A stretch of DNA of 33,639 nucleotides, from the NCBI GenBank assembly GCA_017935225.1, contig JAGBIA010000035.1, positions 1 through 33,639 on the forward strand. Reading direction: 5' to 3'. This stretch comes from Clostridia bacterium (lineage in GTDB: Bacteria; Bacillota; Clostridia; Oscillospirales; CAG-272). Each line of letters starts with the position of its first letter. Within the stretch, counting starts at the first letter, position 1. This document shows, one piece after another, positions 22,883 through 31,623 of this stretch. The notes below the pieces were generated by a model, which made no database searches, had not been told where the DNA came from, and saw only the letters and a list, made by a program, of their open reading frames with translations. Both the position numbers and the translations under genes were made by a program.

Positions 22883-23671
22883 ATGTATCCGTATCCTATT
22901 ATCTTCGGTATCGATCTGTATACCGTATTTCTTTGCCTCGGAATAATCGGGGCTATAGTCGTCTTCAGACTTTATTCTGACAGAATAAAAATGAATTGGA
23001 GAGTGCAGAATTTCTGTATACTCGTGGCTTTTATATCTATAATCATAGGATATCTCTCTGCCGTCTTCTTTCAGGCACTTTACGACATCGAGAGCAGGGG
23101 AGCGTTCATAATCGATTCACAGACGGGCGCGACCTTCTACGGCGGTCTTATAGGCGGCGCAGGATGCTTTATCGGTCTTTACTTCGGTGTCGGCAGCTTC
23201 GTGTTCAATAAAGATAAAGCGCACATATCCGCGTTCTTTCCGCTTGCAGATATCGCCGCGGCATCTATCGCGATCGCGCACGGCTTTGGCAGAATAGGCT
23301 GCCTTATGGCAGGCTGCTGTCACGGTAAAGTAGTCGACGCATGGTACAGCGTTTATATGCCCGCTATCAATGCCAAGGCAGTTCCGCTTCAGCTCTATGA
23401 GGCGCTCTTCCTTTTCGCACTCTTCGGCTTCTTTACATTCAGAGTGTTCACGCGCCGCTCCTGCAATCTGCCGCTCTATATGGCACTCTACGGCGTGTGG
23501 AGATTTGTGATCGAATATTTCAGAAGCGACGACCGCGGAAGCACGCTGGTAAGCTTCCTCAGCCCCTCGCAGTTTATTGCAGTTCTTATGATAATCGGCT
23601 CGGTCGCACTTTTCTTCGGGCAGAGAGCGATAATGACGAAGAACGCAGCAAAAAAGGTGGAAAATGAGTGA
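22883..23671 (+). CDS. lgt: Prolipoprotein diacylglyceryl transferase (Lgt) family protein
   Basis: Lgt transfers diacylglycerol from phosphatidylglycerol to the lipobox cysteine of prelipoproteins. It is a 262-aa protein with about seven hydrophobic segments. The family motif HGFGRIGCLMAGCCHG is at residues 133-148, the GCC variant seen in many Clostridia, and WRFVIEYFRSDDRG near 212-225 holds the other conserved arginines and acidic residues. FYGGLIGG (85-92) is the usual stretch before them. ATG 22883 has AAGGAG 7 bases upstream. It overlaps the next gene by 8 bases. It could serve the ApbE-type lipoproteins of this genome. It may be a second copy; a more canonical lgt could lie elsewhere. 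Confidence 0.88.
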   Translation: MYPYPIIFGIDLYTVFLCLGIIGAIVVFRLYSDRIKMNWRVQNFCILVAFISIIIGYLSAVFFQALYDIESRGAFIIDSQTGATFYGGLIGGAGCFIGLYFGVGSFVFNKDKAHISAFFPLADIAAASIAIAHGFGRIGCLMAGCCHGKVVDAWYSVYMPAINAKAVPLQLYEALFLFALFGFFTFRVFTRRSCNLPLYMALYGVWRFVIEYFRSDDRGSTLVSFLSPSQFIAVLMIIGSVALFFGQRAIMTKNAAKKVENE

Positions 23672-24473
23672 TAAATTAAAAAAACGACGCGAGATCCTTT
23701 GCCGCGTACTGCTCGTGCTCTCGATTCTTGCGGTCGTGGCGGTAGAGATATGGTACAGACTCATAGACTCGCCAACAGAGCTTACGACCGATATTTACAG
23801 CAGTCTTTCAAGACTCTTCGGCACGGCGGTCGCACTTGTGTTTATGCTCGAATTCTCGCTCGGTAAGATATTGCATCCGCTCGGGAATAAGAGGGCGAGC
23901 GCAATACTTTATATCCTTCCCGCGTTCGCGATAGCTATAAATAATTTCCCTTGGGTGTCATTCCTCGCAGGTGACTGCAGTATGTCAGCAAGCGCGACAG
24001 ATATACTTTTTTACGCATTTATGTGCCTTTGCGTAGGACTCTTTGAGGAGATAGCCTTCCGCGGATGCGTGCTGATGTTGTTTCTCAAGAAGAGAACTCA
24101 TTCAAAGCTCTCGGTGTTTATGGCGATATTCTGGTCATCTGTTGTCTTCGGCGCGGTACATCTGGTCAATATCTTTACTTCCTCTCCCGGTGCTGTGATA
24201 TTGCAGATCGGATATTCCGCACTCATCGGCGGACTTTGCTCGCTCGTTCTTCTCGAGACGGGAAGCGTGTGGGCTTGCGTGCTCGTTCACGCGGTATATA
24301 ATTTCTCAGGCGGGGTTGTGCCTCGTTTGGGAGAGGGAACTATATGGACGGCGCCCGAGGTGGCGCTGACGGCTGTTCTTGCGGTGATCGTCATAGTCTA
24401 TTGCGTATGGAGATTTGTTACAATTCCGCAGGACAGCGCAAAAAATCTCTTTTTAGAAAAGGAAAAAATATGA
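23664..24473 (+). CDS. CPBP-family intramembrane metalloprotease
   Basis: This is a 269-aa polytopic membrane protein of the CPBP (CAAX protease and bacteriocin-processing, Abi) family. Motif 1 EEIAFRG is at residues 128-134 (E128, E129, R133), motif 2 has H166 (FGAVHL) and motif 3 HAVYNF is at 209-214. These are the predicted glutamate and histidine catalytic residues. The substrate is unknown; family members process peptides, give immunity to bacteriocins or act on prenylated proteins. The gene overlaps lgt by 8 bases and its stop overlaps the next start (ATGA at 24470-24473), so all three are translationally coupled. Confidence 0.9.
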   Translation: MSDKLKKRREILCRVLLVLSILAVVAVEIWYRLIDSPTELTTDIYSSLSRLFGTAVALVFMLEFSLGKILHPLGNKRASAILYILPAFAIAINNFPWVSFLAGDCSMSASATDILFYAFMCLCVGLFEEIAFRGCVLMLFLKKRTHSKLSVFMAIFWSSVVFGAVHLVNIFTSSPGAVILQIGYSALIGGLCSLVLLETGSVWACVLVHAVYNFSGGVVPRLGEGTIWTAPEVALTAVLAVIVIVYCVWRFVTIPQDSAKNLFLEKEKI

Positions 24474-25129
24474 TAACCTTTGAAACTGTAAAAAATGATC
24501 CCGCAGTCAAGGAATACATCCTCAGAGCCGATCAGTCGCTCGAGGTACTCGGATATACCGAGCATAGCTTCGCGCACGTAGGCAAGGCTGTTTCAGCAAG
24601 CGAATACGTGCTCTCGACGCTTGGTGCTGACGAGAGGCAGATCGAGCTTGCGAAGATCGCGGCTTATATGCACGACATAGGAAACCTCGTCAACCGAGTC
24701 GACCACTCGCAGAGCGGTGCGATAATGGCTTTCAGAATTTTAGATAACCTCGGAATGCCCGCTGACGAGATCTCGACCATCGTGACGGCAATCGGAAATC
24801 ACGACGAGGGAACGGGAGTGCCTGTAAACGAGATCGCGGCGGCACTCATAATTGCCGATAAATCCGACGTAAGACGAAGCAGAGTTAGAAATCAGGACTT
24901 TGCAAGCTTTGATATCCACGACCGAGTAAACTACTCGGTTACCGATTCGCGACTTACGATCAGCGAGGATAAGGAGGAGATCTTCCTTACCATCACGATC
25001 GACACAGAGTACGGATCTGTAATGGACTACTTTGAGATATTTATGGCGAGAATGATACTTTGCAGAAAGGCGGCGGCACGTCTGGGGCTACGCTTCAGAC
25101 TCGTTATCAACGGGCAGACTCTGCTCTGA
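24470..25129 (+). CDS. HD-domain phosphohydrolase
   Basis: It is a 219-aa protein with an HD metal-binding domain. Candidate ligands are H36, H68-D69 (MHDIG), H111-D112 (GNHDEG) and D130 (IADKSD). Such enzymes hydrolyse nucleotides or phosphomonoesters, and the substrate cannot be told. The C-terminal half (from about 150) is a beta-rich extension ending in a helix. The start is ATG 24470, overlapping the CPBP stop by 4 bases, rather than the longer frame from 24344, which lies inside the preceding gene. It ends the lgt-CPBP-HD unit, and a new promoter begins 40 bases after its stop. Confidence 0.87.
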   Translation: MITFETVKNDPAVKEYILRADQSLEVLGYTEHSFAHVGKAVSASEYVLSTLGADERQIELAKIAAYMHDIGNLVNRVDHSQSGAIMAFRILDNLGMPADEISTIVTAIGNHDEGTGVPVNEIAAALIIADKSDVRRSRVRNQDFASFDIHDRVNYSVTDSRLTISEDKEEIFLTITIDTEYGSVMDYFEIFMARMILCRKAAARLGLRFRLVINGQTLL

Positions 25130-25163
25130 AAAAACTTAAAATAAAAACTTAAAAATGCAAAAA

Positions 25164-25220
25164 GGCTCTTGACAAAAATGCTTTAGTGTGTTATCATAGT
25201 AAAGTATTGAAGCAAGAGCC
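25164..25220 (+). promoter_or_regulatory. Promoter of yerC-his operon with two concentric dyads (probable operator)
   Basis: The promoter is TTGACA (25169-25174), 17 bases, TATCAT (25192-25197). Over it lies an imperfect dyad, CTTTAGTGTG (25181-25190) with CATAGTAAAG (25195-25204), matching at 8 of 10 pairs and centred on the -10. An outer perfect 8-bp inverted pair, GGCTCTTG (25164-25171) and CAAGAGCC (25213-25220), has nearly the same centre (25192). The inner dyad has the size and place of a repressor operator. The natural ligand would be the TrpR-like product of the first gene, yerC. Confidence 0.7.
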
Positions 25221-25254
25221 CGAAAATATATAAATTTTGATAGTGAGGTAAATA

Positions 25255-25548
25255 ATGAATCTCTCAGAAAACGAAGGATATAAGCTGTTAGTTAAGGCAC
25301 TTTTGTCGCTTGAGACAGCAGAGGATTGCGACGCACTTCTTGAGGACCTTATGACAAAGAAGGAGGTCCTTGATATCGCACAGAGAATGCTTGTCGCAAA
25401 GATGCTTTCCGAGCAGACGGTATATAACAAAATAGTCGAGGAGACGGGCGCGAGCACAGCCACCATCAGCCGTGTGAACCGCTCATATCTATATGGCGCA
25501 GGCGGATATAAGAAAGCACTTGAGGCTATCGTGGAGGATGCGGAATGA
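25255..25548 (+). CDS. yerC: YerC/YecD-family TrpR-like repressor
   Basis: It is a 97-aa all-helical DNA-binding protein of the TrpR superfamily. The helix-turn-helix is at about residues 54-80 (SEQTVYNKIVEETGASTATISRV), following a helix (LTKKEVLDIAQRMLVAKML-like) typical of the YerC/YecD branch. ATG 25255 has GTGAGG 8 bases upstream. The stop overlaps the hisZ start (ATGA at 25545-25548). Members beside his operons in Firmicutes have been proposed as histidine-responsive regulators, sometimes called HisR. Here its place as first gene behind an operator-like dyad fits an autorepressor of the his operon. The effector is not shown by the sequence. Confidence 0.9.
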   Translation: MNLSENEGYKLLVKALLSLETAEDCDALLEDLMTKKEVLDIAQRMLVAKMLSEQTVYNKIVEETGASTATISRVNRSYLYGAGGYKKALEAIVEDAE

Positions 25549-26672
25549 GCTTTGAGCAGAAGATCTTACGTGAGGACGAGCGGGCTACCTACGAATTGCG
25601 TCGGCTCTATCTCCGTCACGGATATTCGCATTACCGCGTAAATAAGTTCGAGGAATACGACCTTTACGCGAAAAATAAGAGCTTTCTGGTAAGTGAAAAT
25701 CTGCTTACCTTTACCGATACCAACGGAAAGCTTATGGCGCTCAAGCCCGACGTTACGCTCTCGATCATAAAGAACGTAGTCGCCGACGTCAAGAGCTCTT
25801 ATAAGCTTTACTATGACGAGCACGTTTACCGTACGACGAGTAGCGGCGACGGATTTCGCGAAATAACCCAGACGGGTCTTGAGTCTATCGGCAACATCGA
25901 CGTGTTTGCCGAGAGCGAGGTAATTATGCTCGCTATGAAGAGCCTTTCGAGCATCAGCGAGGATTATCTTCTAGATATTTCGCATATGCGCCTGCTTGAA
26001 GGATTTCTTGAGAATATGGGTATAGATCCCTCGGATATGTCGGATATATTCGCACTCGTCGGCTCGAAGAACGTGTCGGGACTTCGCGCGCTCTGCCGCA
26101 AGTATTCGGTCGATGCCGATGCAGAGGACAGACTCTGCGAGCTGACCGCTATGTATCAGCCGATAGAGAAGGCACTCGAGGTATTCCGCCCTTACGTTCG
26201 CGGCGAGAAGATGCAGACGGCGTTCGATGAGCTCTCCGAGATATGTGATGCTATGCGCGAGTACGGATTGCTCGGCAAGATATATCTCGACCTTTCGGTC
26301 GTCAACGATATGAACTACTACGATGGCGTTATCTTCAAGGGATTTGTTAACGGCATCCCCGACAGTATTCTCTCGGGCGGTCGTTACGACAGACTTATGG
26401 AGCGTTTCGGCAAGAAGATGGGAGCCGTTGGCTTTGCGGTATATCTCGATAAGCTCGAGAGATTTGGCAGTACTGCAGACGAATACGACGTGGATTATAT
26501 GCTCGTGTATGATAGCGATATTCCGTCGGGCGAGATAATCGCGGCGGCAAAGAAGCTCGGGGGAGATGGAAACTCGGTAAGAGCATCCTCAGCAGTTGAC
26601 GCAGGCGTGAGATACCGCAAGCTTGTAAAGCTTTCGAAGGGAGGGCTTGTGACTCTTGAAGAAAATGATTAA
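25545..26672 (+). CDS. hisZ: ATP phosphoribosyltransferase regulatory subunit HisZ
   Basis: HisZ is a catalytically inactive histidyl-tRNA-synthetase-like protein that pairs with short HisG to form the active, histidine-regulated ATP phosphoribosyltransferase. It is 375 aa. The class II synthetase-like core is visible: ALKPDVTLSI (motif 2 region) and the late GGRYDRLMERFGKKMGAVGFAV. The anticodon-binding domain of true HisRS is missing, as expected. The ATG overlaps the yerC stop. The gene runs 17 bases into hisG, so production of the two subunits is coupled. Confidence 0.93.
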   Translation: MSFEQKILREDERATYELRRLYLRHGYSHYRVNKFEEYDLYAKNKSFLVSENLLTFTDTNGKLMALKPDVTLSIIKNVVADVKSSYKLYYDEHVYRTTSSGDGFREITQTGLESIGNIDVFAESEVIMLAMKSLSSISEDYLLDISHMRLLEGFLENMGIDPSDMSDIFALVGSKNVSGLRALCRKYSVDADAEDRLCELTAMYQPIEKALEVFRPYVRGEKMQTAFDELSEICDAMREYGLLGKIYLDLSVVNDMNYYDGVIFKGFVNGIPDSILSGGRYDRLMERFGKKMGAVGFAVYLDKLERFGSTADEYDVDYMLVYDSDIPSGEIIAAAKKLGGDGNSVRASSAVDAGVRYRKLVKLSKGGLVTLEEND

Positions 26673-27294
26673 CATCGCGCTCCCCAAGGGCAGACTTGGC
26701 GAGAAAGCGTACGCAATATTTGAAGAGGCGGGCTACGAGTGTCCGTCGATCCACGAGGAGAGCAGAAAGCTGATATTCGAGAACGCTGAGGTCGGCGTCA
26801 GATATTTCTGGGTAAAGCCGTCCGACGTAGTTATCTACGTTGAGAGAGGCGCGGCGGATATCGGTATTGCGGGTAAGGATATAATTTTGGAGTATTCCCC
26901 CGATATCTACGAGCTGCTCGATCTCGGTATGGGAAAGTGCCGTATGGCAGTTGCAGCAAAGAAGGATTTCTGCGACAGACGCGACAGAACTCTGCGAGTT
27001 GCAACGAAGTTCCCGAATATAGCAAGAGATTACTACAATAAGCAGAGCCGAGAGATAGAGATAATCAAGCTCAACGGCTCTATCGAGCTCGCTCCCATTC
27101 TCGATCTTTCCGACGTTATCGTCGATATAGTTGAGACGGGAAAGACGCTCTATGAAAATGAGCTTGAGCCTAAGCAGGATATCGTACAGATCAGCGCAAG
27201 ACTCGTCTCAAACAAGGTGAGCTACAAGTTCAAGAACGAAGAGATCGTGGCTATCTGCGAGAAGATAGAAAAGGTTCTTGCAAGCAAAAAATAA
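26656..27294 (+). CDS. hisG: ATP phosphoribosyltransferase, short form HisG
   Basis: HisG performs the first step of histidine synthesis, joining ATP and PRPP. At 212 aa it is the short form without the C-terminal regulatory domain, which explains the HisZ partner just upstream. INIALPKGRLGEKA at the N-terminus, DIGIAGKDI near 73 and the PRPP-binding stretch VDIVETGKTLYEN near 155 are all present. The start is TTG 26656: AAGGGAGGG (26637-26645) is 10 bases upstream of it but 19 from the ATG at 26665, which is the alternative. Confidence 0.94.
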   Translation: MKKMINIALPKGRLGEKAYAIFEEAGYECPSIHEESRKLIFENAEVGVRYFWVKPSDVVIYVERGAADIGIAGKDIILEYSPDIYELLDLGMGKCRMAVAAKKDFCDRRDRTLRVATKFPNIARDYYNKQSREIEIIKLNGSIELAPILDLSDVIVDIVETGKTLYENELEPKQDIVQISARLVSNKVSYKFKNEEIVAICEKIEKVLASKK

Positions 27295-27312
27295 GTGTTC
27301 CAAGGAGAAAAA

Positions 27313-28593
27313 ATGATTCGCATTATAGATTACAAGAGCATTGACCGCGCCGAGATACTCGACAGAAAAGAGAACGTGTTCAACGTTGCGGATACGGTCA
27401 GCGAGATAATCAGAACTGTAAGAGAAAAGGGAGATGCCGCGCTTTTTAGCTACTGCGAGAAGTTTGATAAAGTAAAGCTTTCCTCGCTTGAGGTAAGCGC
27501 AGAGGAGATCGACGAGGCATTCGCACTCGTAGAGCCTGAGTTCGTCGAGATACTCAAGGAAGCTAAAGAGAACATCTACACATTCCATTCAAGACAGGTG
27601 CGCAACAGCTTCCTTATCAACGATAAGGACGGAGTTGTCATCGGTCAGAAGGTCATCCCGATAGAGAAGGTCGGACTTTACGTTCCGGGCGGTACGGCGG
27701 CTTATCCTTCAAGCGTTCTTATGAACGCGATCCCCGCAAAGATCGCGGGATGTAATCAGATAGTTATGGTGACACCCCCGTCGGCAGACGGAAAGGTAAA
27801 TCCCGCAATACTCGCCGCGGCTAAGGTCGCAGGCGTTGACCGCATCTTCAAGGTAGGCGGCGCGCAGGCGGTAGCGGCACTCGCGTACGGAACCGAGAGC
27901 GTTCCCGCGGTCGACAAGATAGTTGGCCCAGGCAACGCGTTCGTTGCAGAGGCAAAGAAGCAGGTATTCGGCAAGGTTGCGATAGATATGATCGCAGGAC
28001 CGAGCGAAATACTCGTTGTTGCCGACGCTACCTGCAATCCCACCTACGTTGCGGCAGATCTCTTGTCGCAGGCTGAGCACGATAAGAACGCCACGGCGGT
28101 GCTCGTCACCGACTCGAAGGAGCTTGCAGAGGCGACCGCTGAGGAGCTCGAGCGACAGCTCACACTTCTGTCCCGCGAGGAGATCGCGCGCACTTCTATC
28201 GATAACAACGGAAAGATTATCCTCGCAGAGAGCATCGACGAGGCGATCGAGGTCGCAAACGCGCTCGCGCCCGAGCATCTTGAGATCTGTGTGGACGAGC
28301 CCTTCAAGTACCTTGACAAGATCAAGCACGCAGGCTCGATATTTATGGGCAAGTACTGTCCCGAGGCACTCGGAGACTATTTCGCAGGACCTAACCATAC
28401 GCTTCCCACAAGCGGCACGGCAAGATTTTCAAGTCCGTTATCGGTCGACGACTTCGTAAAGAAGACTCAGTTCTCGTACTACACCGAGGACGCTCTCGCG
28501 AAGGTCGCGGCAAAGGTCGAGTTCTTCGCAAAGAAGGAAGGACTTACCGCGCACGCCAAGAGCGCGATCATCAGAACGGAGAATAAGGACTGA
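27313..28593 (+). CDS. hisD: Histidinol dehydrogenase
   Basis: HisD carries out the last two oxidations, L-histidinol to L-histidine, with NAD+ and a zinc ion. It is 426 aa. VGLYVPGGTAAYPSSVLMN, VGPGNAFVAEAKK, GPSEILVVADA, SQAEHDKNA (a zinc ligand His) and GPNHTLPTSGTARFSS are all present and in order. The start is ATG 27313, with AAGGAG 7 bases upstream; a GTG at 27295 is in frame but lies right after the hisG stop. It is 18 bases from hisG and 1 base from hisC. Confidence 0.95.
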   Translation: MIRIIDYKSIDRAEILDRKENVFNVADTVSEIIRTVREKGDAALFSYCEKFDKVKLSSLEVSAEEIDEAFALVEPEFVEILKEAKENIYTFHSRQVRNSFLINDKDGVVIGQKVIPIEKVGLYVPGGTAAYPSSVLMNAIPAKIAGCNQIVMVTPPSADGKVNPAILAAAKVAGVDRIFKVGGAQAVAALAYGTESVPAVDKIVGPGNAFVAEAKKQVFGKVAIDMIAGPSEILVVADATCNPTYVAADLLSQAEHDKNATAVLVTDSKELAEATAEELERQLTLLSREEIARTSIDNNGKIILAESIDEAIEVANALAPEHLEICVDEPFKYLDKIKHAGSIFMGKYCPEALGDYFAGPNHTLPTSGTARFSSPLSVDDFVKKTQFSYYTEDALAKVAAKVEFFAKKEGLTAHAKSAIIRTENKD

Positions 28594-28594
28594 T

Positions 28595-29662
28595 ATGAGC
28601 AGATTTCTAAGTTCACGTTACCGTGACCTCGAGGCATATACCCCTGGCGAGCAGCCTACGGATATGCAGTATATAAAGCTGAATACAAACGAGTCGCCTT
28701 ATCCGCCCTCTGCAGCCGTGATTGAGGTGGTAAACGCGGAGGAGGTCAGCCGACTCAACCTCTATTCCGATCCCACCTGCAAAAAGCTCAAGGCTGCGCT
28801 CGCGTCTCTTTACGGAAAGAAGAGCGAGAACATCTTCGTCTCAAGCGGCTCTGACGACATACTTAACTTTTCGTTTATGGCGTTTTGCGAGGGAAGCAAA
28901 CGACGCGTAAGATTTCCCGAGATATCCTACGGATTTTACAGCGTTTACGCTGAGCTTCACGGCGTTGACTACACCGCAGTTCCGCTCAACGAGGATTTCT
29001 CGATAAATATCGAGGATTACTGCCATAACGACGCGACCGTGGTCATCGCAAACCCCAACGCGCCCACGGGAATAGCTCTTACGCTTGCCGAGGTCGAAAA
29101 AATAGTCACGTCAAACCCCGATCAGCTCGTGCTGATAGACGAAGCATACGTAGACTTTGGTGGCGAGAGCGCGACGATCTTGACCGATAAGTACGATAAT
29201 CTTCTCGTCGTCGCGACCTTTTCAAAATCCCGTTCGCTTGCAGGAGCGAGACTCGGCTTTGCTATTGCAAACGAGCAGATAATCGCGGATCTTGAGAAGA
29301 TCAAATACTCGACCAACCCATATAGCATCAACCGTCTCACTCTGCTTGCAGGAGAAGCGGCGGTGAGGGATAACGGCTACTATATGGATAACTGCAAGAG
29401 AATAACCGAGACGCGCGAGTACACACAAAACGCACTCCGAGAGCTTGGTTTTTATACTACCGACTCTAAGGCAAACTTCATTTTTGCCAAGAGCGAACAG
29501 ATAGGCGGCGAGGAGCTTTATCTTGCCCTCAAGCAAAGAGGAATTCTCGTCCGTCATTTCACTAAAGAAAAGATAAAGGATTTCAACCGCATAACCGTCG
29601 GAACGCGCGAGCAGATGGACGCACTTCTGAGGGCTATACGCGAGATCCTTGGGAGGAAGTAA
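28595..29662 (+). CDS. hisC: Histidinol-phosphate aminotransferase
   Basis: HisC is a PLP-dependent class I/II aminotransferase, transferring an amino group from glutamate to imidazole acetol phosphate. It is 355 aa. The PLP lysine is K211 in TFSKSRSLAGARLGFA, and NPNAPTG (about 153-159) and DEAYVDFGG (about 179-187) are the usual active-site segments. AAGGA lies 7 bases upstream of ATG 28595. The last base of its stop is the first base of the hisB ATG, so the two are tightly coupled. Confidence 0.93.
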   Translation: MSRFLSSRYRDLEAYTPGEQPTDMQYIKLNTNESPYPPSAAVIEVVNAEEVSRLNLYSDPTCKKLKAALASLYGKKSENIFVSSGSDDILNFSFMAFCEGSKRRVRFPEISYGFYSVYAELHGVDYTAVPLNEDFSINIEDYCHNDATVVIANPNAPTGIALTLAEVEKIVTSNPDQLVLIDEAYVDFGGESATILTDKYDNLLVVATFSKSRSLAGARLGFAIANEQIIADLEKIKYSTNPYSINRLTLLAGEAAVRDNGYYMDNCKRITETREYTQNALRELGFYTTDSKANFIFAKSEQIGGEELYLALKQRGILVRHFTKEKIKDFNRITVGTREQMDALLRAIREILGRK

Positions 29663-30252
29663 TGAGAAAAGCCTGTATTGAAAGAAAGACCACAGAGACC
29701 GATATAAAACTTCGTCTCTGCCTTGACGAGTGCGGCAAGAATACCGCTATCGACACGGGATGCGGCTTCTTTGACCATATGCTCACGCTTTTTGCAAAGC
29801 ACGCGAGAATTGACCTTGACGTGCGATGCGTCGGCGACGTGAACGTCGACTATCACCATAGCGTTGAGGATATCGGCATATGCCTCGGTCTTGCGCTCAA
29901 GGAGGCACTCGGAGACTGCAAGGGAATACGCCGCTACGGCAATATGCTTCTTCCTATGGACGAATCTCTGGTGCTTTGCGCACTCGACCTCTCGGGTAGA
30001 TCCTACCTTGCGTACGGGCTCGAGATCCCGACAGAGAAGATTGGAGATTTTGACTCCGAGCTTGTCGAGGAGTTCTTTATAGCACTTACAAGAAACGCGG
30101 GAATGACTCTGCACTTAAAGCAGCTCGACGGCAGAAACTCTCACCACATAGCAGAAGCGGCGTTCAAGGCGTTTGCACGCGCTCTGCGCGAGGCTATTTC
30201 TATCGACGAGAGCGCGAAGGACCAGATACCCTCGACCAAAGGAGTGCTTTGA
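29662..30252 (+). CDS. hisB: Imidazoleglycerol-phosphate dehydratase
   Basis: HisB dehydrates imidazole glycerol phosphate to imidazole acetol phosphate, using two Mn2+ ions. It is 196 aa, the monofunctional form without a histidinol phosphatase domain, so a separate phosphatase is needed; one is encoded at 33051. The metal-ligand motifs CGFFDHMLTLFAKHA (about 34-48), DYHHSVEDIGICLG (about 66-79) and RNSHHIAEAAFKAFA (near 155-169) are intact. Confidence 0.95.
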   Translation: MRKACIERKTTETDIKLRLCLDECGKNTAIDTGCGFFDHMLTLFAKHARIDLDVRCVGDVNVDYHHSVEDIGICLGLALKEALGDCKGIRRYGNMLLPMDESLVLCALDLSGRSYLAYGLEIPTEKIGDFDSELVEEFFIALTRNAGMTLHLKQLDGRNSHHIAEAAFKAFARALREAISIDESAKDQIPSTKGVL

Positions 30253-30866
30253 TGATAGCGATAATCGATTACGGCGTTGGAAATCTCTTCTCGCTCACCT
30301 GCTCGTTCCGTAGCATCGGCGCTGATATCTGTGTTACCTCCGATCCTGAGGTGATCGCGGCGGCAGATCGAATAGTTCTCCCCGGTGTCGGCGCGTTCGA
30401 GGATGCGGCAAGAAAGCTTCGCGAGAGCGGACTTGACAAGGTCATCAAAGCGGAATGCGCAAAGGGAAAGGCTCTGCTCGGCATTTGCCTTGGTATGCAG
30501 ATGCTTTTTGAGAAGAGCTACGAATACGGCGAGCACGAGGGACTCGGACTCATCAAGGGAAGCATCAGACCGATAGCCGACGTTATCGGCGAGGGGCTCA
30601 AGATCCCTCACATCGGCTGGAACGCTCTGCATTTCGGGGATAAGAAGGATGAGCTTTTCAAATATATAAACGAGGGCGACTGCGTCTACTTCGTCCACTC
30701 CTACTACGGTGCGGAGTGCGACGAGTCGGTCATCGCGACCGCGGAATACGGTGCAGAGCTTACTGCGGCGATCAGAAGCGGCAACGTCTGCGGCGTGCAG
30801 TTCCACCCCGAGAAGAGCGAGCGCGTAGGACTTGCAATACTCCGCGCGTTTTGTGAAATAAACTGA
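30252..30866 (+). CDS. hisH: Imidazole glycerol phosphate synthase, glutaminase subunit HisH
   Basis: HisH releases ammonia from glutamine and passes it to HisF. It is a 204-aa class I amidotransferase with catalytic triad C79 (LLGICLGMQM), H185 and E187 (GVQFHPEKSE). The oxyanion strand segment LPGVGAF (43-49) is normal. The start is ATG 30252, overlapping the hisB stop (TGATG), with AAAGGAG 9 bases upstream; an adjacent in-frame TTG at 30249 is less likely. HisA and hisF follow. Confidence 0.95.
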   Translation: MIAIIDYGVGNLFSLTCSFRSIGADICVTSDPEVIAAADRIVLPGVGAFEDAARKLRESGLDKVIKAECAKGKALLGICLGMQMLFEKSYEYGEHEGLGLIKGSIRPIADVIGEGLKIPHIGWNALHFGDKKDELFKYINEGDCVYFVHSYYGAECDESVIATAEYGAELTAAIRSGNVCGVQFHPEKSERVGLAILRAFCEIN

Positions 30867-30882
30867 CAAGGAATAATAAACA

Positions 30883-31623
30883 ATGAACATAATACCCGCA
30901 ATAGATCTGATAGGCGGACAGGCGGTGCGTCTTGTTAAGGGCGACTATGATAAAGTAACGGTATACAGCGACGATCCCGCCGCCGTAGCCGAGAGCTTTG
31001 AGCGTGCAGGGGCAAAATACCTGCACGTCGTCGACCTTGACGGAGCAAAGGACGGCACTACCGCAAATTTTGAAACTATCAAGAAAATAATAGAGAGAAC
31101 AGACCTCTCTGTCGAGGTTGGCGGCGGCATCCGCACGCTCGAGAGAGTCCGTCAGTATATAGAGATCGGTGTAGACAGAGTGATAATAGGCACGGCTGCG
31201 GTGACAGATCCCGACTTTCTTCGTGAAGCAGTAAAGCTCTACGGTGAAAAAATAGTCGTGGGAGTCGACATCAAGGACGGATTCGTTGCGATAAAGGGAT
31301 GGCTCGAGGTATCCGAGCTTTCCTGCAAGGAATTTTGCAAGAAACTTGAAGACCTCGGTGTGAAAACGATAATCTGCACCGATATTTCCAAGGACGGAAT
31401 GATGTCAGGTACTAACCGTGAGCTTTATCGCGAGCTATACGACGAGTTCGAGCTTAATATCATCGCCTCGGGCGGCGTGTCCTCAATGGAAGATATCGCG
31501 GTGCTCTCAAATATGGGACTCTTCGGCGCGATCGTCGGTAAGGCGATTTATACGGGCGCGATAGAGCTTTCGGAGGCTATCAAGCTTGCTGCATTTATCT
31601 CTTCACAAAAGGAGGAGAGCTGA
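30883..31623 (+). CDS. hisA: ProFAR isomerase HisA
   Basis: HisA is the 246-aa (beta/alpha)8 enzyme that isomerises ProFAR to PRFAR (Amadori rearrangement). The general acid/base residues are expected to be D8 (IPAIDLIGG) and the aspartate in CTDISKDGMMSG. Phosphate-binding loops VGGGIRT and ASGGVSS are intact. AAGGA lies about 9 bases upstream. The stop overlaps the hisF ATG by one base. Confidence 0.95.
   Translation: MNIIPAIDLIGGQAVRLVKGDYDKVTVYSDDPAAVAESFERAGAKYLHVVDLDGAKDGTTANFETIKKIIERTDLSVEVGGGIRTLERVRQYIEIGVDRVIIGTAAVTDPDFLREAVKLYGEKIVVGVDIKDGFVAIKGWLEVSELSCKEFCKKLEDLGVKTIICTDISKDGMMSGTNRELYRELYDEFELNIIASGGVSSMEDIAVLSNMGLFGAIVGKAIYTGAIELSEAIKLAAFISSQKEES

Noticed and set aside
22883..23671. 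The Lgt-like protein as a degenerate, inactive copy
   Set aside because: The GCC-type motif first looked abnormal against the GRIGNF form of E. coli, but this variant is common in Clostridia and the other conserved residues are present.
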